34,862 nucleotides of DNA from Solirubrobacterales bacterium (lineage in GTDB: Bacteria; Actinomycetota; Thermoleophilia; Solirubrobacterales; Solirubrobacteraceae): contig QHBW01000097.1 in assembly GCA_003244205.1 (NCBI GenBank), forward strand, positions 1 through 34,862. The letters run 5' to 3'. A model generated the notes under the pieces. The model had not been told where the DNA came from. It did no database searches and was given only the letters and a program-made list of their open reading frames with translations. Shown here one piece after another: positions 7,332 to 14,809 of the stretch (its first letter is position 1; every line of letters begins with the position of its first letter). The position numbers were made by a program, and so were the translations under genes.

Positions 7332-7777
7332 GCGAGCGCCTCCTGGTCTCGCTGCCCCGCCGGTCCGCCCACTGGTACGCCGAGCTGTCGCAGCGCTCCG
7401 AGGTCGTCGCGGCAGGCCCAGTGCTCGGCGACCATTCCGTCCTGGACCCGGAAAATGTGAATGTGCTGGACCGATACCCGGCGCCCCGTTGCCGGCATCC
7501 CGTTGAAGCTGCCGTGGTGCGTCCCTTCGAACATCCCGCGGACGACTACGCGATCGCCCTCACCGATCACGTCCTGCACTGAGAAGCGCAGATCCGGAAA
7601 GCCGTCGCGCAGGCGCGTCACCGTCTGCCGAAACCCCTCCGGACCGCCCGGACCGCCCTCGCCGGCCTCATGGTTGACGTAGCCGGGATGCACCAGCTGA
7701 TCGGCCAGCTCGAGCCTGCCCGTGCTCAAGACCTCATCGAACGAACGGACGATCAGGTCCTTGTTGCTTTGCGACAT
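7328..7777 (-). CDS. SnoaL-like ester cyclase/polyketide cyclase-fold protein
   Basis: A 149-residue protein of the NTF2-like SnoaL group: D-L-I-V-R-S-F-D-E-V at the start, H-P-G-Y-V-N-H-E, F-P-D-L-R-F-S-V-Q-D-V-I-G-E-G-D-R-V-V-V-R, and F-N-G-M-P-A-T-G-R-R-V with E-H-W near the end. Such proteins isomerise or cyclise small molecules, or simply bind them; the named reaction of ester cyclases is not shown here. ATG 7777 has a perfect AGGAGG just upstream, which excludes the longer frame from 7819. It is the first gene of the unit running left and is served by a strong promoter carrying a palindromic operator, so it is the probable main target of the divergent TetR regulator. Confidence 0.88.
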   Translation of the reverse strand: MSQSNKDLIVRSFDEVLSTGRLELADQLVHPGYVNHEAGEGGPGGPEGFRQTVTRLRDGFPDLRFSVQDVIGEGDRVVVRGMFEGTHHGSFNGMPATGRRVSVQHIHIFRVQDGMVAEHWACRDDLGALRQLGVPVGGPAGQRDQEALA

Positions 7778-7817
7778 CAGGCCTCCTAAACAGCTCGTGG
7801 TGACGTCCGGCTCGTTC

Positions 7818-7845
7818 ACTATAGTCTGACCTTAGCTAATGTCAA
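7818..7845 (-). promoter_or_regulatory. near-consensus promoter of the SnoaL operon
   Basis: On the minus strand TTGACA (7840-7845) and TATAGT (7818-7823) are separated by 16 bases, an almost ideal housekeeping-sigma promoter, unusually strong for a GC-rich genome. The -10 region ACTATAGT (7818-7825) is itself palindromic and offers TATAGT to the plus strand as well, so tetR may share it. The -35 overlaps the tetR start codon. Confidence 0.75.
7827..7844. promoter_or_regulatory. TetR operator candidate: 18-bp near-perfect palindrome
   Basis: TGACCTTAGCTAATGTCA differs from its own reverse complement by one mismatched pair. It fills the -35/-10 spacer and overlaps the -35 of the leftward promoter, and it spans the tetR ATG at 7839. 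Bound protein would block both directions, the usual self-limiting TetR design. Confidence 0.7.
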
Positions 7846-8522
7846 GGGAAACTGTCAACCCGGCTGCCCCGCATCCGCGCCGGCACTATCACTCCCCCAA
7901 ACGAGCGCAGGCCGCGCTCGCCACCCGGCGACGGATTCGGGCCGCGGCCGAACGGCTGTTCCTCGCCGACGGATACGCGCCAACGAAGATGAGCGCGATC
8001 GCCAAGGCGGCGGGCGTTTCTGAGCCCATGATCTTTCTCGCCTTTGAGACCAAGGCGGCGCTCCTCGGCGAGATCATCCAGGTCGCCGTCCGCGGCGACG
8101 ACGAGGAGATCACCGTGAGCGCAAGGCAAGCGTGGCGGCAGATGCTCGCCCTGCCCGCCGAACAGCTGCTCGAACGTTTCGCGCAAGGAACCGCAGCCGT
8201 GCTCGGACGAACCGCGCGCCTGCTCGCACTCGGAGAAGTCGCAGCCGACAGCGCCAGCGAGCTTGCCATCCAACGAGACCGAGGCCACGCCTGGATGCGC
8301 TCCGACTTTCACGAGGTGGCCACCGCACTCGCCAAACGAAAAGCCCTCGCCGACACGCTCAGCACCCAAGACGCCGCCGACACGATCTACGCTGTGGCGA
8401 ACGGGACCGTCTACCTACGACTCACCCAAAACTGCGACTGGACCCCGACCCACTACGCCAACTGGCTCACCAGCACCCTGACCGCCACGCTACTCAAACC
8501 CGGTCCGCGCGGACGCCAATAG
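7839..8522 (+). CDS. TetR/AcrR family transcriptional repressor
   Basis: A 227-residue regulator. The N-terminal helix-turn-helix is clear: T-R-R-R-I-R-A-A-A-E-R-L-F-L-A-D-G-Y, T-K-M-S-A-I-A-K-A-A-G-V-S and I-F-L-A-F-E-T-K-A-A-L-L (residues ~28-75). The remaining ~150 residues form the variable ligand-binding and dimer region. The ATG at 7839 lies inside the 18-bp operator, with no Shine-Dalgarno and a -10 box 14 bases upstream, so the transcript would have almost no leader. A downstream start is possible, since the first 20 residues are not part of the fold. It is divergent from the SnoaL-DUF6069-MauE-lipoprotein unit and most likely represses it and itself. The ligand is unknown. Confidence 0.92.
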   Translation: MSRETVNPAAPHPRRHYHSPKRAQAALATRRRIRAAAERLFLADGYAPTKMSAIAKAAGVSEPMIFLAFETKAALLGEIIQVAVRGDDEEITVSARQAWRQMLALPAEQLLERFAQGTAAVLGRTARLLALGEVAADSASELAIQRDRGHAWMRSDFHEVATALAKRKALADTLSTQDAADTIYAVANGTVYLRLTQNCDWTPTHYANWLTSTLTATLLKPGPRGRQ

Positions 8523-8524
8523 GA

Positions 8525-8557
8525 GGTCGGGTGGCCGTCGCCCACTACCACCCGACC
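8525..8557 (+). terminator. hairpin terminator after tetR
   Basis: A perfect ten-base stem, GGTCGGGTGG with CCACCCGACC and a 13-base loop, begins three bases after the tetR stop. It lacks a T-run but is long, GC-rich and ideally placed to end tetR transcription. Confidence 0.65.
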
Positions 8558-9073
8558 GCCGGGTAGCTGGCGACGATCCATTGCCTCAAGCGGTCCTCTG
8601 CGCGATCAGTTGCGCCCAGGAGGGTGGCTAGTCTGCGCTGCTCACGGTTGCCGCAGTCTTTCCGGCGGGCCGCTAGCTGCGAGTGAACGAGGATCCGGGC
8701 GCCCCGACCGCACGTCGGCTGACTCCTGCCCCGGCGGGTTGCGGAAGCCTCCCAACATCTCACGTCGGCTTCGCCGAGTGTCGCAACGGAACGTTGGGAG
8801 CAGCGTCCGGGCGCATCGGCCACGCTCCTGCTCAGCGAGAGGATGCAGCATTGATCGAGCCCCCGCGCCGCTGGCGACGTCGGCGGCGGCCATCGTCAGC
8901 GAGCCCTGCTCTCACTCGGCGACCAGCTCTCGCCGCGACCGCTGAGCGTCCTCCATTGCGCGGGAAGCAGTACCTACTGTCTGACCCCTGGAGCGCCGCC
9001 AAGAAGGAATCTGCACCGCGGCGCTTGACGCATCAGATCGGCGACCCCAGCCAGGGCACCTAGGATTGCGACC
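8558..9073. other. non-coding stretch with no recognisable gene
   Basis: About 515 bases between the tetR terminator and the cupin gene. Open frames on both strands (for example 8545-8823 minus) show no known domain and no ribosome site. I see no RNA gene, repeat array or promoter worth naming. Confidence 0.5.
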
Positions 9074-9474
9074 GTGCCGTTCACGCTCAGGAACCTCAAG
9101 GAGGACCTGGAGGACGTCGGCTCTAGGTTCGACGGTGCGCCGGACCTGGAGTTCCGCTGGCGACCGAGGCGCTCGAGCTCGAGCAATCCGGCCTGAGCTA
9201 CCAGCGCGTCCCGCCCGGCTATCGCTTTCCGTACGGCCACACGCACAAGAAGCAGGAGGAGGTGTACGTGGTCCTGCGCGGGAGCGGGCAGATGAAGCTC
9301 GACGACGAGATCGTCGAGCTCAAGGAGTGGGATGCGGTGCGCGTCCCGCCCGGTACGTGGCGAGGCTACGAGGCCGGGCCGGAGGGCCTCGAGATCATCG
9401 TCATCGGCGCGCCCAATCTCGGCGAGGCTCCGCGCGAAGACGTCGAGGGCCAGCGCGACTGGTGGGCTGACTAG
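9074..9474 (+). pseudogene. cupin-domain protein split by a single-base frameshift
   Basis: Two frames together encode one cupin of about 133 residues. The first (GTG 9074 to about 9157) gives F-T-L-R-N-L-K-E-D-L-E-D-V-G. The second gives L-A-T-E-A-L-E-L-E-Q-S-G-L-S-Y, then the cupin core G-H-T-H-K-K-Q-E-E-V-Y-V-V-L-R-G-S-G and D-A-V-R-V-P-P-G-T-W-R-G-Y-E-A-G-P-E-G to a TAG at 9472-9474. The frames meet at CCGCTGG (9154-9160), where one extra C would restore E-F-R-L-A-T. The metal motif G-x-H-x-H-x3-Q-E-E is intact. Either the gene is broken or the base is a sequence error. Cupins of this type bind metal and a small ligand; function unknown. Confidence 0.75.
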
Positions 9475-9852
9475 CGCCAGGTAGGTGAACACGAAGCGGG
9501 AAGAGGTCACTCACTCAGCCCGAGGGCAGTGCACGCTCCCCTTCTAGCCAGTAGACCAGCCAGAAGGTCGATGACGGGTTGCGCTTTGGACGAATACGAG
9601 GGCGCGGTCCCAGGACGGCACCCGCACCTGCTTCGGCGTAACACGCAACTCGCCCCCGGCCGCGATGTCTCGCAAGGGGATCGGCTTGCGGGCGCCTTCC
9701 GGAGTCAGTGGCGTTCGCGGCGAACGAGTCCCGCATCGGGGCTCCACCTCTCGACGGTGCGCTCGTCGGGCTCCACATGCCACCTCGGAAACGGCTTGTC
9801 ACGATGGGCAGGTCGGGTGCGCCGGACCTCGTCCTGCGACGCATCAGCGATC
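9475..9852. other. non-coding stretch upstream of the LysE-type gene
   Basis: The 378 bases between the cupin stop and the exporter start hold open frames on both strands but no recognisable protein. Minus-strand pieces (9515-9844 and 9544-9783) have no known motifs. No clear promoter was found. Confidence 0.4.
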
Positions 9853-10500
9853 ATGACGACCATGCACTCGATGCCCGCCTTCCTCGCCGTGGCAGCGGCG
9901 GTCACCCTCACGCCGGGACCAGCGTTCGCGCTGCTGGTGCAGGTCGCCGCCACGCACGGCCGCCGCGCTGCGCTGGCCAACATTGCCGGCAATTCTCTCG
10001 GAGTCCTCGTGTGGGGCGTGCTGTCCGCGCTCGGCGTCTCCGCGCTGATCGCGGCCAACGAGCTCGCGTGCGACGTGCTGCGTCTGGCTGGCGCGGCGTT
10101 CCTGGTGTTCCTCGGCCTCCGCACCGTGCTGGCGAGGCGATCTCAGGATGGCCCAGACGCGGCCGCTGGCGACGTGCTCCTCGCTCGAGCGGACTCAGTG
10201 CGCACCGCCACGCGAGCGGCACGCAAGGGTCTACTCAACAGCCTGGCCAACCCCAAGCTTGCGGTCTTTTTCGTGGCGCTGTTCCCACAGTTCCTCACAC
10301 CCGACACCGCGGTACTGCCGGCCGCGATGGCCATGGCCAGCGTTATCGTCGTCCTCGATGTCGCCTGGTACGGCATGGTGGCCCTCCTGGTCGACCGATT
10401 CCGGCGAGCGGTGGCGCCGCGACTGCTGCGTCGTATCGAGCAGGTCACCGGTGCCCTCCTAGTCGCTTTCGGCCTGCGACTCGCTGTCGAGGCCCGATAG
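9853..10500 (+). CDS. LysE/RhtB family amino-acid exporter
   Basis: A 215-residue inner-membrane protein with the LysE/RhtB pattern: an N-terminal helix A-F-L-A-V-A-A-A-V-T followed by the signature L-T-P-G-P-A-F-A-L-L, then N-I-A-G-N-S-L-G-V, L-R-L-A-G-A-A-F-L-V-F-L-G-L-R, and the conserved G-L-L-N-S-L-A-N-P-K-L-A-V-F-F-V-A-L. Family members export basic amino acids, threonine or homoserine lactone using the proton gradient; the substrate cannot be read here. I start at ATG 9853, where similarity begins; 9862 and 9871 are alternative ATGs. The same frame runs to 9529, but that part is Arg/Ser-rich and not membrane-like. It stands between two frameshifted genes yet is itself intact. Confidence 0.9.
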   Translation: MTTMHSMPAFLAVAAAVTLTPGPAFALLVQVAATHGRRAALANIAGNSLGVLVWGVLSALGVSALIAANELACDVLRLAGAAFLVFLGLRTVLARRSQDGPDAAAGDVLLARADSVRTATRAARKGLLNSLANPKLAVFFVALFPQFLTPDTAVLPAAMAMASVIVVLDVAWYGMVALLVDRFRRAVAPRLLRRIEQVTGALLVAFGLRLAVEAR

Positions 10501-10532
10501 CGGATCGACCACCGGGGTTGCAGGCTCTGCTT

Positions 10533-10556
10533 GGGCGCGTGCCTGGTCGCGCGCCC
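10533..10556 (+). terminator. hairpin terminator after the LysE-type gene
   Basis: GGGCGCG (10533-10539) pairs with CGCGCCC (10550-10556) around a ten-base loop, 33 bases past the exporter stop. A short TTTAA follows at 10562. Moderate support by position and stem strength. Confidence 0.4.
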
Positions 10557-10601
10557 GCCACCTTTAAGTGTTGGACGGATGCTGATGATAGGAGCCAGAC
10601 C

Positions 10602-11116
10602 ATGATCCTCCCGACGGTCCGAGACCCTCGCTTCGTGACGATCCGCCGCGGTGGGACCCTCACCGATTCGGATCACCGGCTCCTCGCTCTTTGGGCGGCA
10701 TCGTGCGCGGAGCACGTCCTCGACCTGTTCGAGTCGGCTCAGCCTGAGGACCCACGACCGCGTCAGGGGATCGAGCATGCTCGTGCCTGGGTGCGTGGCG
10801 AGGCCAAGATGACGCAGGCTCGCACGGCCGCCGGCCGGGCAATGGCTGCGCCAGAGACCTGCGTGGGGCTGCACGGCATGCCGCGTACGCCGCTGGCCAA
10901 GCCGGCGTCGTCGCGCACGTCGCCGCGCACGAACTCGGTGCGGCCGCCTATGCAATCAAGGCCGCCCGTGCTGGCGCGCCGGAAGGCGAGGGCGACCACG
11001 CAGGGCGACTCGAGTGCCGGTGGCAGCGTGACCAGCTCCCGGAGGCGATTCGCGAGCTCGTACTTGACGACCAGCGGTTGCGGAACGACATCTGCTGGTC
11101 AATGTTTGACTGCTGA
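10602..11116 (+). pseudogene. putative immunity protein (Imm-5-like) split by a single-base frameshift
   Basis: ATG 10602 has AGGAG at 10590-10594. The frame reads D-P-R-F-V-T-I-R-R-G-G-T-L-T, L-A-L-W-A-A-S-C-A-E-H-V-L-D-L-F, P-E-D-P-R-P-R-Q-G-I-E and A-W-V-R-G-E, the N-terminal half of proteins annotated as putative immunity protein. After A-M-A-A (10850) sense is lost, but another frame continues exactly: R-D-L-R-G-A-A-R-H-A-A-Y-A-A-G-Q-A, H-E-L-G-A-A-A-Y-A-I-K-A-A and C-R-W-Q-R-D-Q-L-P-E-A-I-R-E-L-V, ending W-S-M-F-D-C at a TGA (11114-11116). One missing base in GCGCC near 10848-10852 explains it. The rejoined product would be about 171 residues. I see no toxin gene for it to guard against. 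Confidence 0.7.
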
Positions 11117-11413
11117 GCGCGCGTCGCAGCCAGCACCGCCCAGAAGCCCATCGAGCGGACGCCATGAGCTGACTTGTCCGGCTCGACGAACCCCAATTGG
11201 GAATCTGCGGGGTGAATCCCTCGCGCACGTTGTCCCTGCTGCCAGGCGGTTGGTCACGCGGCCCTGCTTTGGCGCTCGGCATGATCGTCTCGGCATCACG
11301 GCGCGAGCCCCGCAACGCGCGGAAAGCAGAAGCCTGACACGCACTTCCCCTCCCCGAGGGGCTGCTGCGCAAAGTGTCGGTGCCCGGAGGCCAGCGCGCC
11401 GCTTCGTCGGGTA
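11117..11413. other. non-coding stretch with no recognisable gene
   Basis: About 300 bases between the broken immunity-like gene and the small membrane protein. No domain, RNA gene or repeat is visible. Confidence 0.4.
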
Positions 11414-11740
11414 TCAGGTTTGGAGCCCATGCGCTACGCGCACGACCATGATGATCAAGTACACCGCGCCCAACAGGCGGCGAAACCAGTTCACGCCTCG
11501 CGCGAGTTCCTCGTAGGCCCAGACGGTCATCGCCAGATAGGCCGCCGCCCTCCAGTAGCTGCGGTCCGCGCCGTGTAGCTGGCCGGCGACTGCGCCCGCG
11601 AGGAAGGCGAGTATCAGCGGAGCATTGGGGAACTGCACGATCGGGAAGCGCGGAGGCAATCCGATCTGAGTCAGCCGCTTGAACTGTGCCCATCCCCTCC
11701 TCAATCCCGCTCGCCTCCCTTCTCCCGGAACTAGCGCCAC
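11414..11740 (-). CDS. small conserved membrane protein, function unknown
   Basis: About 108 residues with three likely membrane stretches: A-P-L-I-L-A-F-L-A-G-A-V-A, W-R-A-A-A-Y-L-A-M-T-V-W-A-Y and L-L-G-A-V-Y-L-I-I-M-V-V-R. The centre P-R-F-P-I-V-Q-F-P-N-A-P-L-I and Y-E-E-L-A-R-G-V-N-W-F-R-R-L-L-G look conserved, and I recall similar small proteins in actinobacteria, without a known role. The start is uncertain: GTG 11740 is taken, TTG 11743 is also open, and the recognisable part begins about 25 residues in. It lies downstream of the tRNA-Pro gene but behind that gene's terminator, so it probably has its own promoter. Confidence 0.65.
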   Translation of the reverse strand: MALVPGEGRRAGLRRGWAQFKRLTQIGLPPRFPIVQFPNAPLILAFLAGAVAGQLHGADRSYWRAAAYLAMTVWAYEELARGVNWFRRLLGAVYLIIMVVRVAHGLQT

Positions 11741-11778
11741 CAAAAGACGCCGCTCGGCGACCCATCCCCCTGAACGAC

Positions 11779-11800
11779 AAAACCCCCGCCATCGCGGGGG
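11779..11800 (-). terminator. rho-independent terminator of the tRNA-Pro gene
   Basis: CCCCCGC/GCGGGGG (seven perfect pairs, loop of four) is followed on the minus strand by TTTT. It begins 11 bases after the tRNA end, the clearest intrinsic terminator in the window. Confidence 0.9.
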
Positions 11801-11810
11801 CTTGACCTAA

Positions 11811-11884
11811 TCGGGGCGCCGAGATTTGAACTCGGGACCTCACCGACCCGAACGGTGCGCGCTACCAGGCTGCGCCACGCCCCG
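11811..11884 (-). tRNA. tRNA-Pro, anticodon CGG
   Basis: A 74-base cloverleaf on the minus strand. The acceptor arm CGGGGCG (11884-11878) pairs with CGCCCCG (11818-11812), with discriminator A at 11811. The anticodon stem CACCG/CGGTG encloses the seven-base loop TTCGGGT, so the anticodon is CGG, reading the proline codon CCG. The T arm is CCGAG-TTCAAAT-CTCGG. CCA is not encoded, so it must be added after transcription. CCG is a frequent proline codon in such GC-rich DNA. Confidence 0.95.
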
Positions 11885-11948
11885 AAGCGGGCCAGTATCG
11901 CACGGGCGATCGGGGTGCCTCGCCGCCTGCGCTCCTCGCGAGCGGGTC

Positions 11949-12197
11949 TCAGCCCGCGACGGCCTTGTAGTAGCGCACCGCCAGTCCCGTGACCAGCGTC
12001 TGAAAGCACGCCTCGGCCTCCTCCCCTTCGCGGGCGGCGTAGCGCTCGAGCCCGCTGCGCTCGATCTCCTCGCTCTGCTCGATGACCTCCTCGACGAGAT
12101 CAGGGTGGCGATCGCAGAAGTAGGCGCCGATCGAGTAGAGGTTGGTGTCCATGAGAGACTCGATGAACGAGCCCGATTGAGCGGATGGCGTGCTCAC
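11949..12197 (-). CDS. small hypothetical protein
   Basis: An 82-residue soluble acidic protein (L-V-E-E-V-I-E-Q-S-E-E-I-E-R, with A-C-F-Q-T-L-V-T-G-L-A-V-R-Y-Y-K near the end), mostly helical in character. I do not recognise a family. GTG 12197 lacks a clear ribosome site; the internal ATG before D-T-N-L-Y-S would give a 67-residue protein and is equally plausible. It lies between the sigma-factor gene and tRNA-Pro, all on the minus strand. The amino-acid make-up and codon use look genuine, but the call rests on that alone. Confidence 0.5.
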   Translation of the reverse strand: MSTPSAQSGSFIESLMDTNLYSIGAYFCDRHPDLVEEVIEQSEEIERSGLERYAAREGEEAEACFQTLVTGLAVRYYKAVAG

Positions 12198-12239
12198 CCC
12201 CGCAGGGGACGGCCGCGCTCGCCGGGGAGCGTCCGCCCG

Positions 12240-13919
12240 CTAGGGGACATGCGGCAGCAAGGGCACGACGGGAACGAACGGAACGACCCTGAAGACGGGT
12301 GACACGCTGGGAGCAGCCGCAGCGTTGGAGGAAGCGTGCCTGGGCGTCGCAGACGTGGACGCTCCCGCGGCGCTGGCTGGCCTCGGGTGAGCCCCAGCCG
12401 GGAACCCGGTGTGCAACAGCGTCGTCACCAGCCGCCGCACGGGCCCACGGGAGGGCGGCCTGGAGGGTGTCGGAGGCGTCGCTGCTACATGCGGCCGCGA
12501 CGGGCGCGTTGCGTCGGGATGAAGCAGAGGCGAGAGGGGCCCGGGTGCCCCTGAGGGGTTCGAACCGGGCGTCAGCAACCCGATCAAGTCCCCCGCCGTG
12601 TTGATCAAGGGAATACCTCCAGGAAGCCCGCTCAAGAGGGCCCCGACAAGCGATGCACCGTCCAGCGGAGCCTGCCCCAAGCCGCCGGTAAGCGCCGTGA
12701 GCGCCGTGGTCGGCACTGCGCCAAAGCCCAGCCCGGTGCCAGCCGCTGTGCCACCAGCGTTGCCCGAGGGGTTCGAGTGCTGCCCGCCTGCCGGGGCAGG
12801 CGCCGCGGCCGGCGCGGCAGCGGCCGCACGCTGAGCACCGGCGCCGGCTAGCGAACCTCTCCCGCTAGGGCGCGGGGGCGTCCCGACGTGAGCGCCCGTC
12901 GCGGTCGTAGACCCAAACCGAGCGCTGTGCTGGCCGGCACCTGCGAGCCCCGACTGCGGCCCTGTCGCCAATCCGATCCCGATGCCCGCCCCTGCGATCG
13001 TGGCCGCCACGGCGAGCTTGGCGATCGCGTTGTCATAGGGCTCGAGCGCGTCGCCCAGGTTCGCCGTCCACCGGGCAACGGAGCCGCCGTGGTGTGAGCG
13101 CAGGAAGCCGGGAAGAGGCAGCAGCGCAGCGATGCGCGCACGCAACGAGCGGCCCTCGATGCCGAGATCGGTGAGACCCGCGGCGGCCGCGTGGCGGCGA
13201 CACGGCTGGCAGTAGGAGAGGTGGCGCGCGATACGGCGGCGCTCGCGCGGGCCCAGCGCGAGGCCCGCGCGCGCGGCCACCAGCTGCTGGATGCTCGCGC
13301 AGCGACGGCCCGTGACGAGCTCGTCGTATTCCGCGCTCAGACGGCGACGCGCGCGGAAGAGCGTGCTCTCAACCGCGGCGCGAGACATCCCCATGCGCTC
13401 GCCGATGTCGCGGTAGGACATCCCCTCGAGCTCACGCAGCACGAGGATCTCGTGGTGGCTCTCCGAGAGGCCGTCGAAGGCGCCGCAGAGGTGGTCGAGC
13501 TGCTGCTTCTCCTCGACTGCGACGTCCGGGCCGGGGCCGGTCGCGACGAGCCGCAGGTGGTCGTGAGGGGTGATCGCGCCGGCGTCATAGGAGACTTCCT
13601 CCCCGCGCTTACTGCGGCGGTACTGGTCGATGCAGGCATTCTTCGCGATCTCATAGACCCAGGCCTTGAAGGCGATCGGGCGGTCGGTTTCGCGCATCCG
13701 TCGCAGCGCGGAGATGAACACCTCCTGCATGACATCCTCGGCGCGCGCGTGGTCGCGGACCATGCCCTGGATGTAGGCGCCGATGCGGCGCTCGTAGCGA
13801 AGGTAGAGGGTCGCAAAGGCGTGGTCGTCATTGCCCCGAACCTGGGACACGAGCTGCTCGTCCGATGGCTCGTGCAACTGTGCTCGAGCCGCCCCCTCCT
13901 CCAGCGCTATCGCGCTCAT
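12240..13919 (-). CDS. ECF sigma factor with zinc-finger anti-sigma-like domain, TM helix and long tail
   Basis: A 559-residue protein, about three times the length of a plain ECF sigma factor. Sigma region 2 is at residues ~28-100 (Y-L-R-Y-E-R-R-I-G-A-Y-I, E-D-V-M-Q-E-V-F, W-V-Y-E-I-A-K-N). Region 4 is at ~145-197 (H-H-E-I-L-V-L-R-E-L-E-G-M-S-Y-R-D-I-G-E-R-M-G). Next comes a zinc-binding anti-sigma pattern: C207, then H233-x3-C237-x2-C240. A probable membrane helix spans ~299-320, followed by ~240 residues rich in Ala, Gly, Pro, Ser and Thr. The zinc motif plus helix could hold the sigma part at the membrane until a signal arrives. ATG 13919 has GGTAGGAG upstream; the frame extends to 14006 but without similarity. 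No separate anti-sigma gene is adjacent. Confidence 0.9.
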   Translation of the reverse strand: MSAIALEEGAARAQLHEPSDEQLVSQVRGNDDHAFATLYLRYERRIGAYIQGMVRDHARAEDVMQEVFISALRRMRETDRPIAFKAWVYEIAKNACIDQYRRSKRGEEVSYDAGAITPHDHLRLVATGPGPDVAVEEKQQLDHLCGAFDGLSESHHEILVLRELEGMSYRDIGERMGMSRAAVESTLFRARRRLSAEYDELVTGRRCASIQQLVAARAGLALGPRERRRIARHLSYCQPCRRHAAAAGLTDLGIEGRSLRARIAALLPLPGFLRSHHGGSVARWTANLGDALEPYDNAIAKLAVAATIAGAGIGIGLATGPQSGLAGAGQHSARFGSTTATGAHVGTPPRPSGRGSLAGAGAQRAAAAAPAAAPAPAGGQHSNPSGNAGGTAAGTGLGFGAVPTTALTALTGGLGQAPLDGASLVGALLSGLPGGIPLINTAGDLIGLLTPGSNPSGAPGPLSPLLHPDATRPSRPHVAATPPTPSRPPSRGPVRRLVTTLLHTGFPAGAHPRPASAAGASTSATPRHASSNAAAAPSVSPVFRVVPFVPVVPLLPHVP

Positions 13920-14047
13920 TCTCCTACCTTTCCGGGCCTTCCCGGCGACGTTACCGCGACGCGTGACTGTAGCGTGTCGACACCCTCGCACGCAAGAGAC
14001 TGGCAAGCACCGTTGGCACGCCCCGCGACCGCCCCAACACCTCGACG

Positions 14048-14809
14048 ATGACCGCTCTGGACGTGATTGTCGCCTACCTCGACGATGAGCTCGACATCGA
14101 CGGCTTCGATGACTATGGTCCCAACGGACTCCAGGTGCCCGGCGCCACCGACGTGGCGCGGGTGGCGACGGGGGTATCGGCCAACCTCGCGACCCTCGAG
14201 GCTGCGGCGGAGCTCCGCGCGGAGCTGGTCATCGTCCACCACGGGCTCTTCTGGGACTTCCACCGGCGGGCACTGACGCCAACCCTCGCCCGGCGCCTGC
14301 GACTCCTGCTCGAGCGCGAGATCTCGCTGGCCGGGTATCACCTGCCGCTCGACGCCCATCCCCGGCACGGCAACAATGCGCTGCTCGCCGACGCGCTGGG
14401 CTGTGTCGAGGTCGTTCCTTTCGGTGCTCACCGGGGCCGGCCCATCGGCGTCAGTGGCCGCTTCGGCGACGACGGTATCGAGGCCACTGAGTTGATCGCA
14501 CGCGTTCGCGGTGCAACCGCGCGCGAGCCGCTGTGGCTTGACTACGGACCGCCGCGAGTTCGCTCCATCGGGATTGTCTCCGGTGCCGCCGCGTCATCGT
14601 TGTCTGAAGCGGTCTCAACCGGGCTCGACGCCTTTCTCACCGGGGAGCCCTCCGAGCACGTGCTGGGTGACGCGCGCGAGGCGGCCGTGCATTTCATCGC
14701 CGCTGGCCACTACGCGACCGAGACGCGCGGCGTCCGGCGCCTGGGTGAGCTGGTTGCCGCGCGCTTCGGCGTCGAGCACCACTTCATCGACGTGCCCAAC
14801 CCGATCTGA
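14048..14809 (+). CDS. NIF3/YbgI-family dinuclear metal-centre protein
   Basis: A 253-residue NIF3-family protein, the length of the short bacterial form without the PII-like insertion. Metal ligands typical of the family are visible: H64-H65 in V-I-V-H-H-G-L, H98 and D102 in G-Y-H-L-P-L-D-A-H, and a C-terminal His and Glu in A-A-G-H-Y-A-T-E-T. N-G-L-Q-V near residue 26-30 is also conserved. These proteins form hexameric rings with two metals per subunit. They are annotated as GTP cyclohydrolase I type 2, but their true role is unsettled. The gene is divergent from the sigma factor across 128 bases and has no clear Shine-Dalgarno. Confidence 0.92.
   Translation: MTALDVIVAYLDDELDIDGFDDYGPNGLQVPGATDVARVATGVSANLATLEAAAELRAELVIVHHGLFWDFHRRALTPTLARRLRLLLEREISLAGYHLPLDAHPRHGNNALLADALGCVEVVPFGAHRGRPIGVSGRFGDDGIEATELIARVRGATAREPLWLDYGPPRVRSIGIVSGAAASSLSEAVSTGLDAFLTGEPSEHVLGDAREAAVHFIAAGHYATETRGVRRLGELVAARFGVEHHFIDVPNPI

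Noticed and set aside
8545..8823. Minus-strand 92-codon frame after tetR
   Set aside because: Overlaps the tetR terminator stem and has no recognisable motif.
9529..9852. N-terminal extension of the LysE-type exporter
   Set aside because: Arg/Ser-rich and not membrane-like; family similarity begins at 9853.
13191..14051. 286-codon plus-strand frame opposite the sigma factor
   Set aside because: Mirror frame of the sigma regions; the minus-strand protein has clear motifs.
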